A model generated the notes under the pieces. That model ran no database searches. It saw only the letters and a list, made by a program, of their open reading frames with translations, and was not told the origin of the DNA. The position numbers were made by a program, and so were the translations under genes. A stretch of 64,000 bases of DNA from Agathobaculum hominis (lineage in GTDB: Bacteria > Bacillota > Clostridia > Oscillospirales > Butyricicoccaceae): the NCBI RefSeq assembly GCF_014288055.1, contig NZ_JACOPK010000006.1, positions 62,001-126,000 of the forward strand. Direction: 5' to 3'. Positions within the stretch are counted from its first letter, which is position 1, and each line of letters begins with the position of its first letter. Of the stretch, positions 41,630-50,168 are shown one piece after another.

Positions 41630-44104
41630 TTATTCAGCCTTGGTCTCAGCGTCCTTGGTCTTGAGCACGAGCTTGTCGTTCTCGACATCGAGTACGACCT
41701 CGCTGCCCTTGCTGATCCTGCCCTCGAGGGACTCCTCAGCGACAAGATCCTCGACCTCGCTGGTGACGGCGCGGCGCAGCGGACGCGCACCGTAAAGCGG
41801 ATCGAAGCCGGCCTTTGCGAGGTGCTTCTTTGCAGCCTCGGTCCAGGTCATGCTGATCTCCATGTCCTTCATGCGTTCAGCGACCTTGCGCAGCATGCCG
41901 TCCGCGATCTGGGCGATCTCGTCCTCGTTCAGACGGTTGAATACGATGATGTCGTCGATACGGTTGAGGAACTCCGGACGAACCGCGTTCTTCAGCTCGC
42001 CCATGACATCCTCCTTGATCTGCTCAAAGGTGCGCTCAGCAGCGTCCTCCGGCTTGCCGTCTGCGAAGCCGAGCGACTTGCGGCCGGCGCCGGTGATCTT
42101 CTGTGCGCCGATGTTGGAGGTCATGATGATGATGGTGTTCTTGAAATCCACATGGCGGCCCTGACCGTCGGTCAGGATGCCGTCCTCAAGAATTTGCAGC
42201 AGGATGTTGAACACATCCGGGTGCGCCTTCTCGATCTCATCGAACAGGACGACCGAGTACGGATGACGGCGGACCTTTTCGGAAAGCTGGCCGCCCTCAT
42301 CGTAGCCGACATATCCCGGAGGCGAACCGATCATACGGGAAACGGCGTGCTTCTCCATGTATTCGGACATATCGATACGGATCAGCGCGTTCTCGTCGCC
42401 GAACATCGCTTCTGCCAGCGCCTTGCTCAGCTCGGTCTTGCCGACGCCGGTAGGACCGAGGAACAGGAACGAACCGATCGGGCGCTTCGGGTCACGCAGG
42501 CCGACACGGCTGCGGCGGATGGCCTTGGAAACCGCGGTGACGGCTTCGCTCTGGCCGATGACGCGCTTGTGCAGCGTATCCTCGAGGTGCAGCAGGCGCT
42601 GACCCTCGTCCTCGGTCAGCTGAGCGACCGGAACGCCGGTCCAGCCGGAGATAACGGCTGCAATGTCGTCCTCGGTGACAGCACCGTGGGACTTGGTCTG
42701 CTGGTCAGCCCACTCCTTCTTGCGAGCCTCCAGAGCCTCGCGCTTGGATTTCTCTTCGTCGCGCAGCTTGGCAGCATTCTCGTAGTCCTGACCCTTGACA
42801 GCCTCCTCCTTCTTCGCAGCAACGGCTGCGATCTCGTCCTCAAGCTGCTTGAGGTCCGGGGGAGCGGTCAGCGTGGACAGGCGGACGCGGGAGCAGGCCT
42901 CGTCGATGACGTCGATCGCCTTATCCGGCAGATAACGGCCGGTAACGTAGCGAACGGACAGCTTGACAGCGGCTTCGATGGCTTCGTCCGGAATCTTGAT
43001 GCGGTGATGCGCTTCGTACTTGTCGCGCAGACCCTTCAGAATCTCGACGGCGTCCTCAGCGGACGGCTCGCCGACCTGTACCGGCTGGAAACGACGCTCG
43101 AGTGCAGCGTCCTTCTCGATGTTCTTGCGGTACTCATCGAGCGTGGTCGCGCCGATGACCTGCACCTCGCCGCGGCTCAGAGCCGGCTTGAGGATGTTGG
43201 CAGCATCTGCCGCGCCCTCTGCCGCGCCTGCGCCCATCAGCATGTGCATCTCATCGATGAACAGGATGGTGTCCTTCTTGGCGGTCAGCTCTTCGATGAC
43301 CTTCTTGATGCGCTCCTCGAACTCGCCGCGGTACTTGGTGCCTGCGATCATGCCGGTCAGATCGAGCGAGATGATACGCTTGCCCTTCAGCGTCTCCGGG
43401 ACATCGCCGGAAACGATCTTCTGAGCAAGACCTTCGACAACGGCGGTCTTGCCGACGCCCGGATCACCGATCAGTGCCGGGTTGTTCTTGGTGCGGCGGG
43501 ACAGGATCTGGATGACGCGCTGGATTTCTTTCGTGCGGCCGATGACCGGATCGAGCTTGCCTTCCTTGGCTGCGGCGGTCAGGTCGCGGCCGAACTGGGC
43601 GAGCGCATCCTTGCTGTCAGCGCCGCCTGCGGAGGCGCCGGTCTCGGCGGAAACGCCGTCCTGTGCGCCGCCGAGCGCCTCGTTCAGCTTGCGAACAAGG
43701 ATCTCCGGGGTGATTTTCAGATTTGCCAGTGCGGTCAGCGCGACGTTCTGGCCTTCGCGCAGGATGCCGAGCAGCAGGTGTTCGGTGCCGACATAGCCGG
43801 TGCCCATTTCGTTCGCGGACTGTACAGACAGCTCGACGATGCGCTTGGTGCGCGGCGTCATGCCCTGCGGGGCGGCAGCGTCGGGCGTGCCGCGGCCGGA
43901 CAGCTCTTCGATCTGCTTAACAAGTGCCTCGTCGGTCACGCCTGCGGCAGCGAGCGCCTTGGCCGCCGGGCCGCCGCCTTCACGCAGCAGGCCGAGCAGC
44001 AGATGCTCCGAGCCGATGTAGCTGTGGCCGAACGATGCGGCCGCTTCCTGTGCAAGAGTCAGTGCCTGACGGGCACGCTCGGTAAAACGATTCTGATAGA
44101 ACAT
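41630..44104 (-). CDS. clpC: Clp protease ATPase ClpC
   Basis: AAA+ unfoldase that feeds ClpP and degrades McsB-marked proteins. The 824 residues contain two N-terminal Clp repeats (about 1-145), AAA-1 with Walker A GDPGVGKT at 213-220 and Walker B ILFIDEMHML, a UVR/M-domain with LEDEIAAVAAKKEEAVKGQDYENAAKLRDEE, and AAA-2 with GPTGVGKT near 560 and VVLFDEIEKAH. The C-terminal loop includes the ClpP-docking GF-type region. Length is typical. It is the last gene of the ctsR operon. Confidence 0.97.
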   Translation of the reverse strand: MFYQNRFTERARQALTLAQEAAASFGHSYIGSEHLLLGLLREGGGPAAKALAAAGVTDEALVKQIEELSGRGTPDAAAPQGMTPRTKRIVELSVQSANEMGTGYVGTEHLLLGILREGQNVALTALANLKITPEILVRKLNEALGGAQDGVSAETGASAGGADSKDALAQFGRDLTAAAKEGKLDPVIGRTKEIQRVIQILSRRTKNNPALIGDPGVGKTAVVEGLAQKIVSGDVPETLKGKRIISLDLTGMIAGTKYRGEFEERIKKVIEELTAKKDTILFIDEMHMLMGAGAAEGAADAANILKPALSRGEVQVIGATTLDEYRKNIEKDAALERRFQPVQVGEPSAEDAVEILKGLRDKYEAHHRIKIPDEAIEAAVKLSVRYVTGRYLPDKAIDVIDEACSRVRLSTLTAPPDLKQLEDEIAAVAAKKEEAVKGQDYENAAKLRDEEKSKREALEARKKEWADQQTKSHGAVTEDDIAAVISGWTGVPVAQLTEDEGQRLLHLEDTLHKRVIGQSEAVTAVSKAIRRSRVGLRDPKRPIGSFLFLGPTGVGKTELSKALAEAMFGDENALIRIDMSEYMEKHAVSRMIGSPPGYVGYDEGGQLSEKVRRHPYSVVLFDEIEKAHPDVFNILLQILEDGILTDGQGRHVDFKNTIIIMTSNIGAQKITGAGRKSLGFADGKPEDAAERTFEQIKEDVMGELKNAVRPEFLNRIDDIIVFNRLNEDEIAQIADGMLRKVAERMKDMEISMTWTEAAKKHLAKAGFDPLYGARPLRRAVTSEVEDLVAEESLEGRISKGSEVVLDVENDKLVLKTKDAETKAE

Positions 44105-44225
44105 AAATTAACACTCCTTTCAGAGTAGATGGGATTACTGATTAACCAGCCCTCTCGTGAGGGCGGACCGGCGAGCCTGCAAACGGGATGCAGGTGCGTC
44201 CGTCCGCCCTTACGGGCGGCCAAGA
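44105..44225 (-). other. Hairpin-rich spacer between mcsB and clpC
   Basis: Several small stems (CCCTCTCGTGAGGG, GCCTGC/GCAGGT, CCGCCCTTACGGGCGG) occupy 121 nt. They could adjust clpC expression relative to mcsB. No promoter is obvious. Confidence 0.4.
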
Positions 44226-45227
44226 TCAAGCAAAGCGGATGCCTGCTGTGGCTTCACGCAGCATTTCCGCGCGCTTCCTGTCGCGGTCCTGCGGCGCGCC
44301 GGTCAGCATGGCCGGGCGGATATGCTCCTCGAGCGTGTACAGCTTCTGCGCGTCCATGCCGGACAGGAAGCCCATTTGCAGGCCGATCAGCACATCGGAA
44401 ATGCACTGTACGGCTTCGCTCGTGTCGATGAGGTAAGCGCTCTTCATCGTGCCTGCCGCGCGGTAGATGCGGTCGCGCAGCGCCGGTTCATTCTGGCTGC
44501 GCACCTGTTCGCGCGCCTTCTTTTCGGCGTCGATGATGGTCGTTGCGGTCTCGACCAGTTTGTCAGTCAGCTCTGCGGCAGACGCACCGAGAGTGACCTG
44601 GTTGGAGACCTGATAGAAGCCGCCGACCGCCTGCGAGCCTTCGCCGTAGGTGCCGCGCACTGCGCAGCCGCGGCTGCCCGCATAGCCGATGATGCGGTCC
44701 ATCTGGCCGATCGCGGTCAGCATGGGCAGATGCAGCATGATGGATGCGCGCAGGCCGGTGCCGATGTTGGTCGGGCAGGCGGTCAGATAGCCGAGGCGCT
44801 CGTCATAGGCGAACGGCAGCGCCGCTTCGATAAGGGACGCGATGCGGTTTGCCGTGCCGAGGCATTCCTTCGGGCACAGACCGGTGCCGATGACCTGCAG
44901 GCGGAGGTGATCCTCCTCGCCGATCATGATGGACACGCCGCTGTCTCTGGAAACGATCAGCCAGCCGCCGTTCTGCGCCAGCTCGGGGGAGATGAGGTGT
45001 TCCTCGACCAGACGGGACGCTTCGGTCGAGCGGGGGATGATCTGCTTCTTTTCGAATTCCGGACCGATGGTCGGATTTTCCTTCAGCGCGGCGAAAACCT
45101 TATCAGCGATCTCGCTGTGCTGCTGTTCGGTCAGACGGAACGGATAACCTTTTATATTTCGTGCAAGGCGCACACGGCTGGATGCTGCCAGACCGGTGAA
45201 GCCGCCGTTTATCGTAAACATGCTCAT
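44226..45227 (-). CDS. mcsB: Protein arginine kinase McsB
   Basis: Phosphorylates arginines of damaged proteins, marking them for ClpCP. The 333 residues follow the phosphagen-kinase catalytic fold: SSRVRLARNIKGYPF, the nucleotide-site residues in IVSRDSGVSIMIGEEDHLRLQ, YDERLGYLTACPTNIGTGLRAS, and GSRGCAVRGTYGEGSQA. The C-terminal RDRIYRAAGTMKSAYLIDTSEA is normal. It overlaps mcsA by 4 nt (ATGA). Confidence 0.96.
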   Translation of the reverse strand: MSMFTINGGFTGLAASSRVRLARNIKGYPFRLTEQQHSEIADKVFAALKENPTIGPEFEKKQIIPRSTEASRLVEEHLISPELAQNGGWLIVSRDSGVSIMIGEEDHLRLQVIGTGLCPKECLGTANRIASLIEAALPFAYDERLGYLTACPTNIGTGLRASIMLHLPMLTAIGQMDRIIGYAGSRGCAVRGTYGEGSQAVGGFYQVSNQVTLGASAAELTDKLVETATTIIDAEKKAREQVRSQNEPALRDRIYRAAGTMKSAYLIDTSEAVQCISDVLIGLQMGFLSGMDAQKLYTLEEHIRPAMLTGAPQDRDRKRAEMLREATAGIRFA

Positions 45228-45769
45228 TTCTGTTCGCCCTCCATTCTGCGGATTTCATCGCGCAGGCTTGCTGCGCGCTCGTAATCTTCGCTTTCGACAG
45301 CCGCCTTCAGCTGAGCCTTGAGGTCAGCGACCGGATCGGTCTTCGGCTGTTCGGGAGCTGCCGGAGCGGTGCCGACATGGCGCGTCGCGCCGTGGACCTT
45401 CTGCACATACGGATTGAGGATGTCCGCGAACGTGGAGTAGCAGTCCGGGCAGCCGACGCGGCCGGTGCGCCGCAGCTCGCTCTCGGTCATGCCGCAGGTC
45501 GGGCACTTGCGTTCGGTGCCGAGCAGGGTAGCGGTCGGAGCCGCTTCGCCCAGCATATCGTTCCACAGACTGCCGAAGCCGCCGCCGAGGAACGAATGGA
45601 ACGGATCGCTCCAGAAGTGGTTCATCGACTGAAACGCGCTTTCGAACGCGCCGCCGAGGTTCTCTTTCTGTGCACACTCCGGGCACAGGTGCATTTCACG
45701 GGTTACGCCGTTTACGGTTTCCTTATAATACATGGTTGCTTCATTCTTGCCGCATTTTTCGCATTTCAT
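45224..45769 (-). CDS. mcsA: McsA, activator of McsB
   Basis: 181 residues. Zinc-binding CxxC pairs: MKCEKCGKNEA with LCPECAQ, and CPTCGM with CPDC. The C-terminal UVR domain (ADLKAQLKAAVESEDYERAASLRDEIRRME) is typical. McsA activates McsB and modulates CtsR in response to heat or thiol stress. Confidence 0.95.
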   Translation of the reverse strand: MKCEKCGKNEATMYYKETVNGVTREMHLCPECAQKENLGGAFESAFQSMNHFWSDPFHSFLGGGFGSLWNDMLGEAAPTATLLGTERKCPTCGMTESELRRTGRVGCPDCYSTFADILNPYVQKVHGATRHVGTAPAAPEQPKTDPVADLKAQLKAAVESEDYERAASLRDEIRRMEGEQK

Positions 45770-45794
45770 AAGTCAAAACTCCTCTCTGAGAGAT

Positions 45795-45823
45795 TGTATA
45801 CTATATAATAAAGTTTCATTCAA
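45795..45823 (-). promoter_or_regulatory. Possible internal promoter of mcsA-mcsB-clpC
   Basis: On the minus strand TTGAAT is followed after 17 nt by TATACA. It sits 26 nt before the mcsA start, in the 155-nt ctsR-mcsA spacer, which otherwise contains three small hairpins. It would let mcsA-clpC be made without ctsR. Confidence 0.5.
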
Positions 45824-45924
45824 GTCCGGCTCTGCCGGATTTGAATATCACTGCTCACGCCGTGGCGGTGTGTCCTCGTTCGCTGTGCGAACGAGAGGGG
45901 GATCTAAGGGGGACTGTGTCCCTC

Positions 45925-46380
45925 TCAGATCGTTGCGATACCCATGATCGAGCAGCGATAGATCGCGGCTCGCAGGCGGTCGCGGTCGGTCTTTTCGACC
46001 TCCGCCAGTGCGCCGTCCGAGCAAGCGGACAGGAGAAGCTGTCCCTCGCGCTGGGTGAGCAGATCGGCGGAAACCAGTGCGCGTGTCAGCCGCGCCGCAT
46101 CATTCTGGCTCAGCCGGCCGCCGATGCCGCGCGCCGCCTCGAGCAGCGTGCGCTGTCTGTCGTCGAGCAGGCGGATGATGCGGATGAAGCCGCCGCCGCC
46201 TCGCTGGCTTTCCACCAGATAGCCGTTTTCCGGTGTGAACCGCGTTTCGATCACATAATTGATCTGACTCGGTACGCAGGAAAATCGGTCTGCGAGGCTT
46301 TTGCGCTGTAACTCTGCGACGCCGCCGCCGTTCGACAGCATCTCACCGATGAAATCTGCTATCACATCGGACATTTTCAT
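45925..46380 (-). CDS. ctsR: Transcriptional repressor CtsR
   Basis: Class III heat-shock repressor, 151 residues. The winged helix-turn-helix part (MSDVIADFIGEML, QRKSLADRFSCVPSQINYVIETRFT, ENGYLVESQRGGGGFIRI) holds the glycine-rich tetra-Gly heat-sensing tip. The C-terminal helical half binds McsA/B. I use the ATG at 46380, with AAGGAA upstream, over a GTG 9 nt earlier. Confidence 0.95.
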   Translation of the reverse strand: MKMSDVIADFIGEMLSNGGGVAELQRKSLADRFSCVPSQINYVIETRFTPENGYLVESQRGGGGFIRIIRLLDDRQRTLLEAARGIGGRLSQNDAARLTRALVSADLLTQREGQLLLSACSDGALAEVEKTDRDRLRAAIYRCSIMGIATI

Positions 46381-46415
46381 TTGGCTCACTTCCTTCTGTC
46401 GGTTCCGGCCCTTTA

Positions 46416-46432
46416 CTGACCTTCCCTGACCT
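46416..46432 (-). promoter_or_regulatory. CtsR operator 1
   Basis: On the minus strand AGGTCAG-GGA-AGGTCAG: two identical heptads with the 3-nt spacer characteristic of CtsR boxes. It overlaps the expected transcription start of ctsR. Confidence 0.85.
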
Positions 46433-46440
46433 TTGACTAT

Positions 46441-46469
46441 ATTGTATAATTTTCAGCGTCTAAAAACAA
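46441..46469 (-). promoter_or_regulatory. Promoter of the ctsR operon
   Basis: Minus-strand TTGTTT (46464-46469) and TACAAT (46441-46446), 17 nt apart, between the two CtsR boxes. Confidence 0.75.
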
Positions 46470-46478
46470 GAGAAAAAT

Positions 46479-46495
46479 CTGACCTTTTCTGACTA
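46479..46495 (-). promoter_or_regulatory. CtsR operator 2
   Basis: On the minus strand TAGTCAG-AAA-AGGTCAG, upstream of the -35. Two boxes bracketing the promoter could allow cooperative or looped repression. Confidence 0.7.
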
Positions 46496-46632
46496 AAATA
46501 AAAAGCTATCACAGAAAAACATGGTGTTTTCTAATTTGTTCTCACGAAATCTCTTTATTTCATGATTTTTTGAAAATATACGCAAACTATGCACCATGAT
46601 AAAAGTTACCAAAGACTAACCACCTGTTTTTG

Positions 46633-46660
46633 TTGCTTTTTTCAGAACATGTGGTACAAT
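46633..46660 (+). promoter_or_regulatory. Promoter of the ferredoxin gene
   Basis: TTGCTT and TACAAT are 16 nt apart; TGG before the -10 makes it an extended type. Confidence 0.65.
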
Positions 46661-46694
46661 ATATTTGTAAAATACATTTGGAGGTGCAATACCA

Positions 46695-46865
46695 ATGGCA
46701 TATGTTATCGGTGGCGGCTGCATTATGTGCGGCTCTTGCGCGGGCGAGTGCCCGGTTGGCGCTATCGCTGAGGGCGACGGCAAGTACGAGATCAACGCAG
46801 ACGCTTGTGTAGATTGTGGTACCTGCGCTGGCGCATGCCCGGTAGGCGCAATTTCTCAGGGCTAA
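46695..46865 (+). CDS. 2[4Fe-4S] ferredoxin
   Basis: A 56-residue clostridial ferredoxin, the low-potential electron carrier for oxoacid oxidoreductases and hydrogenases. The two motifs are CIMCGSCAGECP and CVDCGTCAGACP, eight cysteines in all, in the expected pseudo-symmetric halves (each followed by VGAI). The start is ATG with GGAGGTG 8 nt upstream; the gene has its own promoter and terminator. It is a likely partner of the oxidoreductase at 34449-37462. Confidence 0.96.
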   Translation: MAYVIGGGCIMCGSCAGECPVGAIAEGDGKYEINADACVDCGTCAGACPVGAISQG

Positions 46866-46880
46866 TTCTGAGATGTGAAG

Positions 46881-46913
46881 AAAACCCCGTTCCTTTTGGA
46901 ACGGGATTTTTTT
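46881..46913 (+). terminator. Terminator of the ferredoxin gene
   Basis: CCCGTTCC/GGAACGGG with a TTTT loop and seven T. Confidence 0.85.
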
Positions 46914-46916
46914 ATT

Positions 46917-47090
46917 CTGTCGAAAAGCTTTCGCTTTTCCGACAAGGGTGTTCGGCTCTGGCCGAACACGGACGTCCGAAAGTTCCCGTTCGGAAGTTTT
47001 CTCCCTCTCAGGGGATAAAAAGTTAGGTGCACGCCCTGACTTTTTATGAAACTGCAAGGCGGTTTCTATTTTATGCGCGCTGCTGCGCGA
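46917..47090 (+). repeat. Hairpin-array element, copy 3
   Basis: Begins right after the ferredoxin terminator. Hairpins in order: GTCGAAAAGC/GCTTTTCCGAC, GTGTTCGGC/GCCGAACAC, GAAAGTTCC/GGAAGTTTTC, AAAAAGTTAGG-TGCACG-CCCTGACTTTTT, GAAACTGC/GCGGTTTC, and GCGCGCTGCTGCGCG. Compared with copy 1 many stem bases differ on both sides so that pairing is kept. Confidence 0.75.
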
Positions 47091-47247
47091 GGGGCTGAAG
47101 GGGGAAGTGCGGCGGCAGTTCTTTTTATCAGGCGGCTTCGTGCACAATGCTCCGCGGGACGCGGACACGTTAAGATAACGTTAAATATTTATCTGTCAAG
47201 ATGTCAAAGAAATCGCGAAAATACACCGAAATTCATGCGTTTTGACG

Positions 47248-47277
47248 TTGAAATCGCGGCGCACAGGGGCGTATAAT
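47248..47277 (+). promoter_or_regulatory. Promoter of the ArsB/NhaD-type transporter gene
   Basis: TTGAAA and TATAAT are spaced by 18 nt. Another TTGACG at 47242 is 24 nt away, too far. The 157 nt between copy 3 and this promoter show nothing recognisable. Confidence 0.6.
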
Positions 47278-47355
47278 AGTAGACCGAATGAAAAAAACGG
47301 AATGCGTGCCGCAAAAAGGAAAAGCGGGCACGCAAAGGAAAGGGGACTACTATTT

Positions 47356-48624
47356 ATGAATTCCATGCAGATCATCTCTGTCGTGGTGTTTCTCGTCGTC
47401 ATGATCGCGCTCATTACAGAAAAGGTGCATCGCACGGCGGCGGCGGTTTCCGGCGCTGTGCTGCTGCTGTGTCTGCGCATTCTGAGCGTCGACGAGGCGA
47501 TCAGCTACATTGACTTCGGCACGATCGGCGTACTGGTCGGCATGATGCTGTTCGTTGCGGTCGTGCGAAATTCCGGCCTGTTCGAGTATATGGCGATCAA
47601 GTCCGCGAAGATCGCGAAGGGCAGTCCGTGGAAGATCATGCTGCTGTTCATGATCCTGACCGCGGTGCTCAGCGCGTTCCTCGACAACGTAACGACCGTT
47701 CTGCTCGTCGGCCCGATGGCGATCTCGATCGCCGGCATTCTCGGCATCAACCCGGTGCCGTTCCTGCTCACGCAGATTTTAGCCTCGAACATCGGCGGCA
47801 CGGCGACGCTGATCGGCGACCCTCCGAACATCATGATCGGCTCCAAGGCTGGTCTGAGCTTCGCGGATTTCGTCGTCACGACCGGACCGGCGGTCATCCT
47901 TATCATGATCGTCATCTGTGCGCTGTTCTATGCGGTATACGGCCGACGCATGGTGGTCGCGCCCGAGCGCATGGCAGCCGTCATGGAGCTGGATGAAAAG
48001 CGCGCTGTGCAGGACGAAATGCTGATGAAAAAGAGCCTTGTCATGATCGCGCTCATCGTTCTCGGCTTTGTCTGCCACTCCTCGCTCGGCGTTGAGTCCT
48101 GCGTCGTCGCGCTCGCCGCGGCGTCCATCATGCTGCTGATCGGCCGTCAGGATATCGAGGAGATCGTTCTGGGCGTCGAATGGTCGACCATCCTGTTCTT
48201 CACCGGCCTGTTCGTCATCGTCGGCGGCATGGTCAAGTGCGGCGTGATCAGCGCGCTCGGCAACGCGCTCGTTTCCGTGACCGGCGGCAACGTCACGCTG
48301 CTGATGATCCTCATTCTCTGGGGCTCCGCGGTGTTCTCGTCCGTTCTGGACAACATCCCGTTCGTTGCGACCATGATCCCGCTGATCCTGTCCATGCAGG
48401 CGGACGGCATGGATGTCACCTCGCTCTGGTGGGCGCTGTCGCTCGGCGCGTGCCTCGGCGGCAACGGCACGCTGATCGGCGCGTCCGCGAACGTCGTTCT
48501 GTCCGGCATTTCGGCCAAGCACGGTCATCCGATCACCTTCGGCCACTATCTCAAGGTCGGTTTCCCGACCATGGTTCTGTCGGTCGCGATTTCTACCGTT
48601 TATCTTCTTGTTCGTTTTCACTGA
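47356..48624 (+). CDS. ArsB/NhaD (IT superfamily) ion transporter
   Basis: 422 residues, about 11 membrane helices, family of ArsB/NhaD/YbiR and SLC13-like permeases. Two inverted signatures stand out: AVLSAFLDNVTTVLLVGP with SNIGGTATLIGDPPNIMIGS in the first half, AVFSSVLDNIPFVATMIPL with GACLGGNGTLIGASANVV in the second; these line the ion path. Could carry Na+/H+, citrate-like anions or arsenite; no arsenical genes are nearby, so arsenic is not implied. Start ATG 47356 with AGGAAAGGGG upstream. The next gene follows after 21 nt. Confidence 0.88.
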   Translation: MNSMQIISVVVFLVVMIALITEKVHRTAAAVSGAVLLLCLRILSVDEAISYIDFGTIGVLVGMMLFVAVVRNSGLFEYMAIKSAKIAKGSPWKIMLLFMILTAVLSAFLDNVTTVLLVGPMAISIAGILGINPVPFLLTQILASNIGGTATLIGDPPNIMIGSKAGLSFADFVVTTGPAVILIMIVICALFYAVYGRRMVVAPERMAAVMELDEKRAVQDEMLMKKSLVMIALIVLGFVCHSSLGVESCVVALAAASIMLLIGRQDIEEIVLGVEWSTILFFTGLFVIVGGMVKCGVISALGNALVSVTGGNVTLLMILILWGSAVFSSVLDNIPFVATMIPLILSMQADGMDVTSLWWALSLGACLGGNGTLIGASANVVLSGISAKHGHPITFGHYLKVGFPTMVLSVAISTVYLLVRFH

Positions 48625-48645
48625 TCTTAGCAGGAGGGGACTAAT

Positions 48646-49113
48646 ATGTTTACAACCACATTTTCCGGCGAGCTGATCAATGTCGCGCTGCGTCAGCTGG
48701 GCGCGACGCGCATAGTCGAAACGCGCAACGGCATTATGTACAAGGTCGAGTTCAAGCTGTCCGATGACCTCACCGTGACCTATGTGTTCGACGTCACCAA
48801 GCACGACAAGTATTATATCCAGCGCATCGCGCCGTATCCGATCTCGCACGGTGATTTCGCGAGCGCGGACGAGGTGATCGAGTTCGTGCGCCGAGATATC
48901 ACTAAATTCCGCAACGCGATGCAGTCGCACAACTTCCCGAAGTTCATCGAGACCGCTCATGCGATGGTGCGCTTTACGCATGCCGTCGAGCTGATGTTCC
49001 TTGAGCGGAATATCCCGGAAGAGGATATGGATGCAGTGCGCCAGAGCATTGAGAACAGTCTGGATCAGGTGCGCGAAATCTACGGCCGCACGCCGAAGAT
49101 CGATAAGAAATAA
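48646..49113 (+). CDS. Conserved protein of unknown function
   Basis: 155 residues, soluble, with a beta-rich first half (GATRIVETRNGIMYKVEFKLSDDLTVTYVFDV) and a helical second half (FVRRDITKFRNAMQSHNFPKFIETAHAMVRF). No signal peptide, cysteines or catalytic motif. The close spacing to the transporter suggests a shared transcript, perhaps a regulatory partner; that is only positional. GGAGGGG precedes the ATG. Confidence 0.7.
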   Translation: MFTTTFSGELINVALRQLGATRIVETRNGIMYKVEFKLSDDLTVTYVFDVTKHDKYYIQRIAPYPISHGDFASADEVIEFVRRDITKFRNAMQSHNFPKFIETAHAMVRFTHAVELMFLERNIPEEDMDAVRQSIENSLDQVREIYGRTPKIDKK

Positions 49114-49163
49114 AGAGAGCGTCATCTCCGCGCAGCGTCAGCATGCAGCTGCACAGGACGACG

Positions 49164-49229
49164 AAAAAACCGAGGTACACGCACACTGTCAGCGGCTCAG
49201 GCTGACAGCGGGCAGTGCCTCGGTTTTTT
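49164..49229 (+). terminator. Long branched terminator with hairpin-array loop motif
   Basis: Outer stem AAAAAACCGAGG/CCTCGGTTTTTT, with GGTACACGC at its 5' inner side as in the repeat family, and an inner CTGTCAGC/GCTGACAG hairpin inserted. Ends in a T-run; ends the two-gene transporter unit. Confidence 0.75.
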
Positions 49230-49268
49230 GTGTTAAAAGGAAAGCGTCAGCGAAGATGTAAGCCTTAG

Positions 49269-50066
49269 TTACGCTTTCGGCGAATGCTCCATGATCGCCT
49301 TGACGGCAGTCGCGGTGTCGGTCTCCGGGAACAGCTCGTAGCCGACGCGGCCGGTATAGCCGCACTTCTCCAGATGTGCGAGCACCTTCGTGTAGTTGAT
49401 CTCGCCCGTGCCCGGCTCGTGGCGGCCCGGTGCGTCAGCCACATGGATATGGCCGAAGGTATCGCCGTAATTCGAGATCGTGTCGCAGATGCAGCCCTCG
49501 TTGATCTGCATATGATATACATCATACAGCAGCTTGAGACGCGGGCAGCCGATCAGGCGAACGATCTCGGCGCCCATCTGGGTGGTTGCGAGGAAGTTGC
49601 CGACGTGGTCGGTGGTGATGTTCAGCGCCTCGAGATTGAGGTTGATCTCCTCCTTCTCTGCAAGCTCCGCACAGGCGAGCAGGGTGTCATACATCGAGCA
49701 CAGCTTGACCGTGTGGGACAGGTTATCGTAGTGATTGACAACAATGCCGCCGTCGCCCAGTGCGTTGGAATGGATGGTGACGCTGGCGGCGCCGACCTTT
49801 TTCGCAGCCGCGATGGACTGCTTGAGGTAGTCCAGATACTTCTGCTTGTGGGTCGGGTCGACGAGCGAGTAGTCTGCATCGCCGTTGAAGCCGGAGATCG
49901 CGATGCCTGCCTTCTCGGCAGCCTCACGGGTCGCATCTAGATCGCGGATGCGCCAGTCCCAGAACTCTACGGCCTCAAAGCCATCGTTTTTTGCCGCCTG
50001 AAAGCGGTCGAGCCAGTCCAGCTCAGTGTAAAGGGTATCAATGCAAGCGCATTTTCTCAGTGCCAT
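49269..50066 (-). CDS. Sugar-phosphate isomerase/epimerase-type TIM barrel (hydroxypyruvate-isomerase-like)
   Basis: 265 residues of the AP-endonuclease-2-like TIM-barrel group. Metal-ligand segments: NLEALNITTDHVGNF (Glu), KLLYDVYHMQINEG (Asp, His), GHIHVADAPGRHEPGTGEINY (His), and YELFPETDT (Glu). The DAPGRHEPGTGEI motif is typical of hydroxypyruvate isomerases (Hyi/OtnI) and relatives in inositol or sugar-acid pathways. It is the last gene of the SBP-dehydrogenase-isomerase unit, so a sugar or inositol keto intermediate is likely. Confidence 0.85.
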   Translation of the reverse strand: MALRKCACIDTLYTELDWLDRFQAAKNDGFEAVEFWDWRIRDLDATREAAEKAGIAISGFNGDADYSLVDPTHKQKYLDYLKQSIAAAKKVGAASVTIHSNALGDGGIVVNHYDNLSHTVKLCSMYDTLLACAELAEKEEINLNLEALNITTDHVGNFLATTQMGAEIVRLIGCPRLKLLYDVYHMQINEGCICDTISNYGDTFGHIHVADAPGRHEPGTGEINYTKVLAHLEKCGYTGRVGYELFPETDTATAVKAIMEHSPKA

Positions 50067-50168
50067 AATAATTTACCTCCAGACGGAAAATAGAAATGCT
50101 TGGGATTCCTTTATCAGCTTACACCCTGCCGCGGTGCGCAGGCAATACGGCAGGATGCACAGATTTTG

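Noticed and set aside
46929..47026. A short coding frame running through hairpin-array copy 3
   Set aside because: Similar residue strings arise from the corresponding stretches of copies 1 and 2, but frames break at different places, lack ribosome sites, and the base changes preserve pairing rather than codons.
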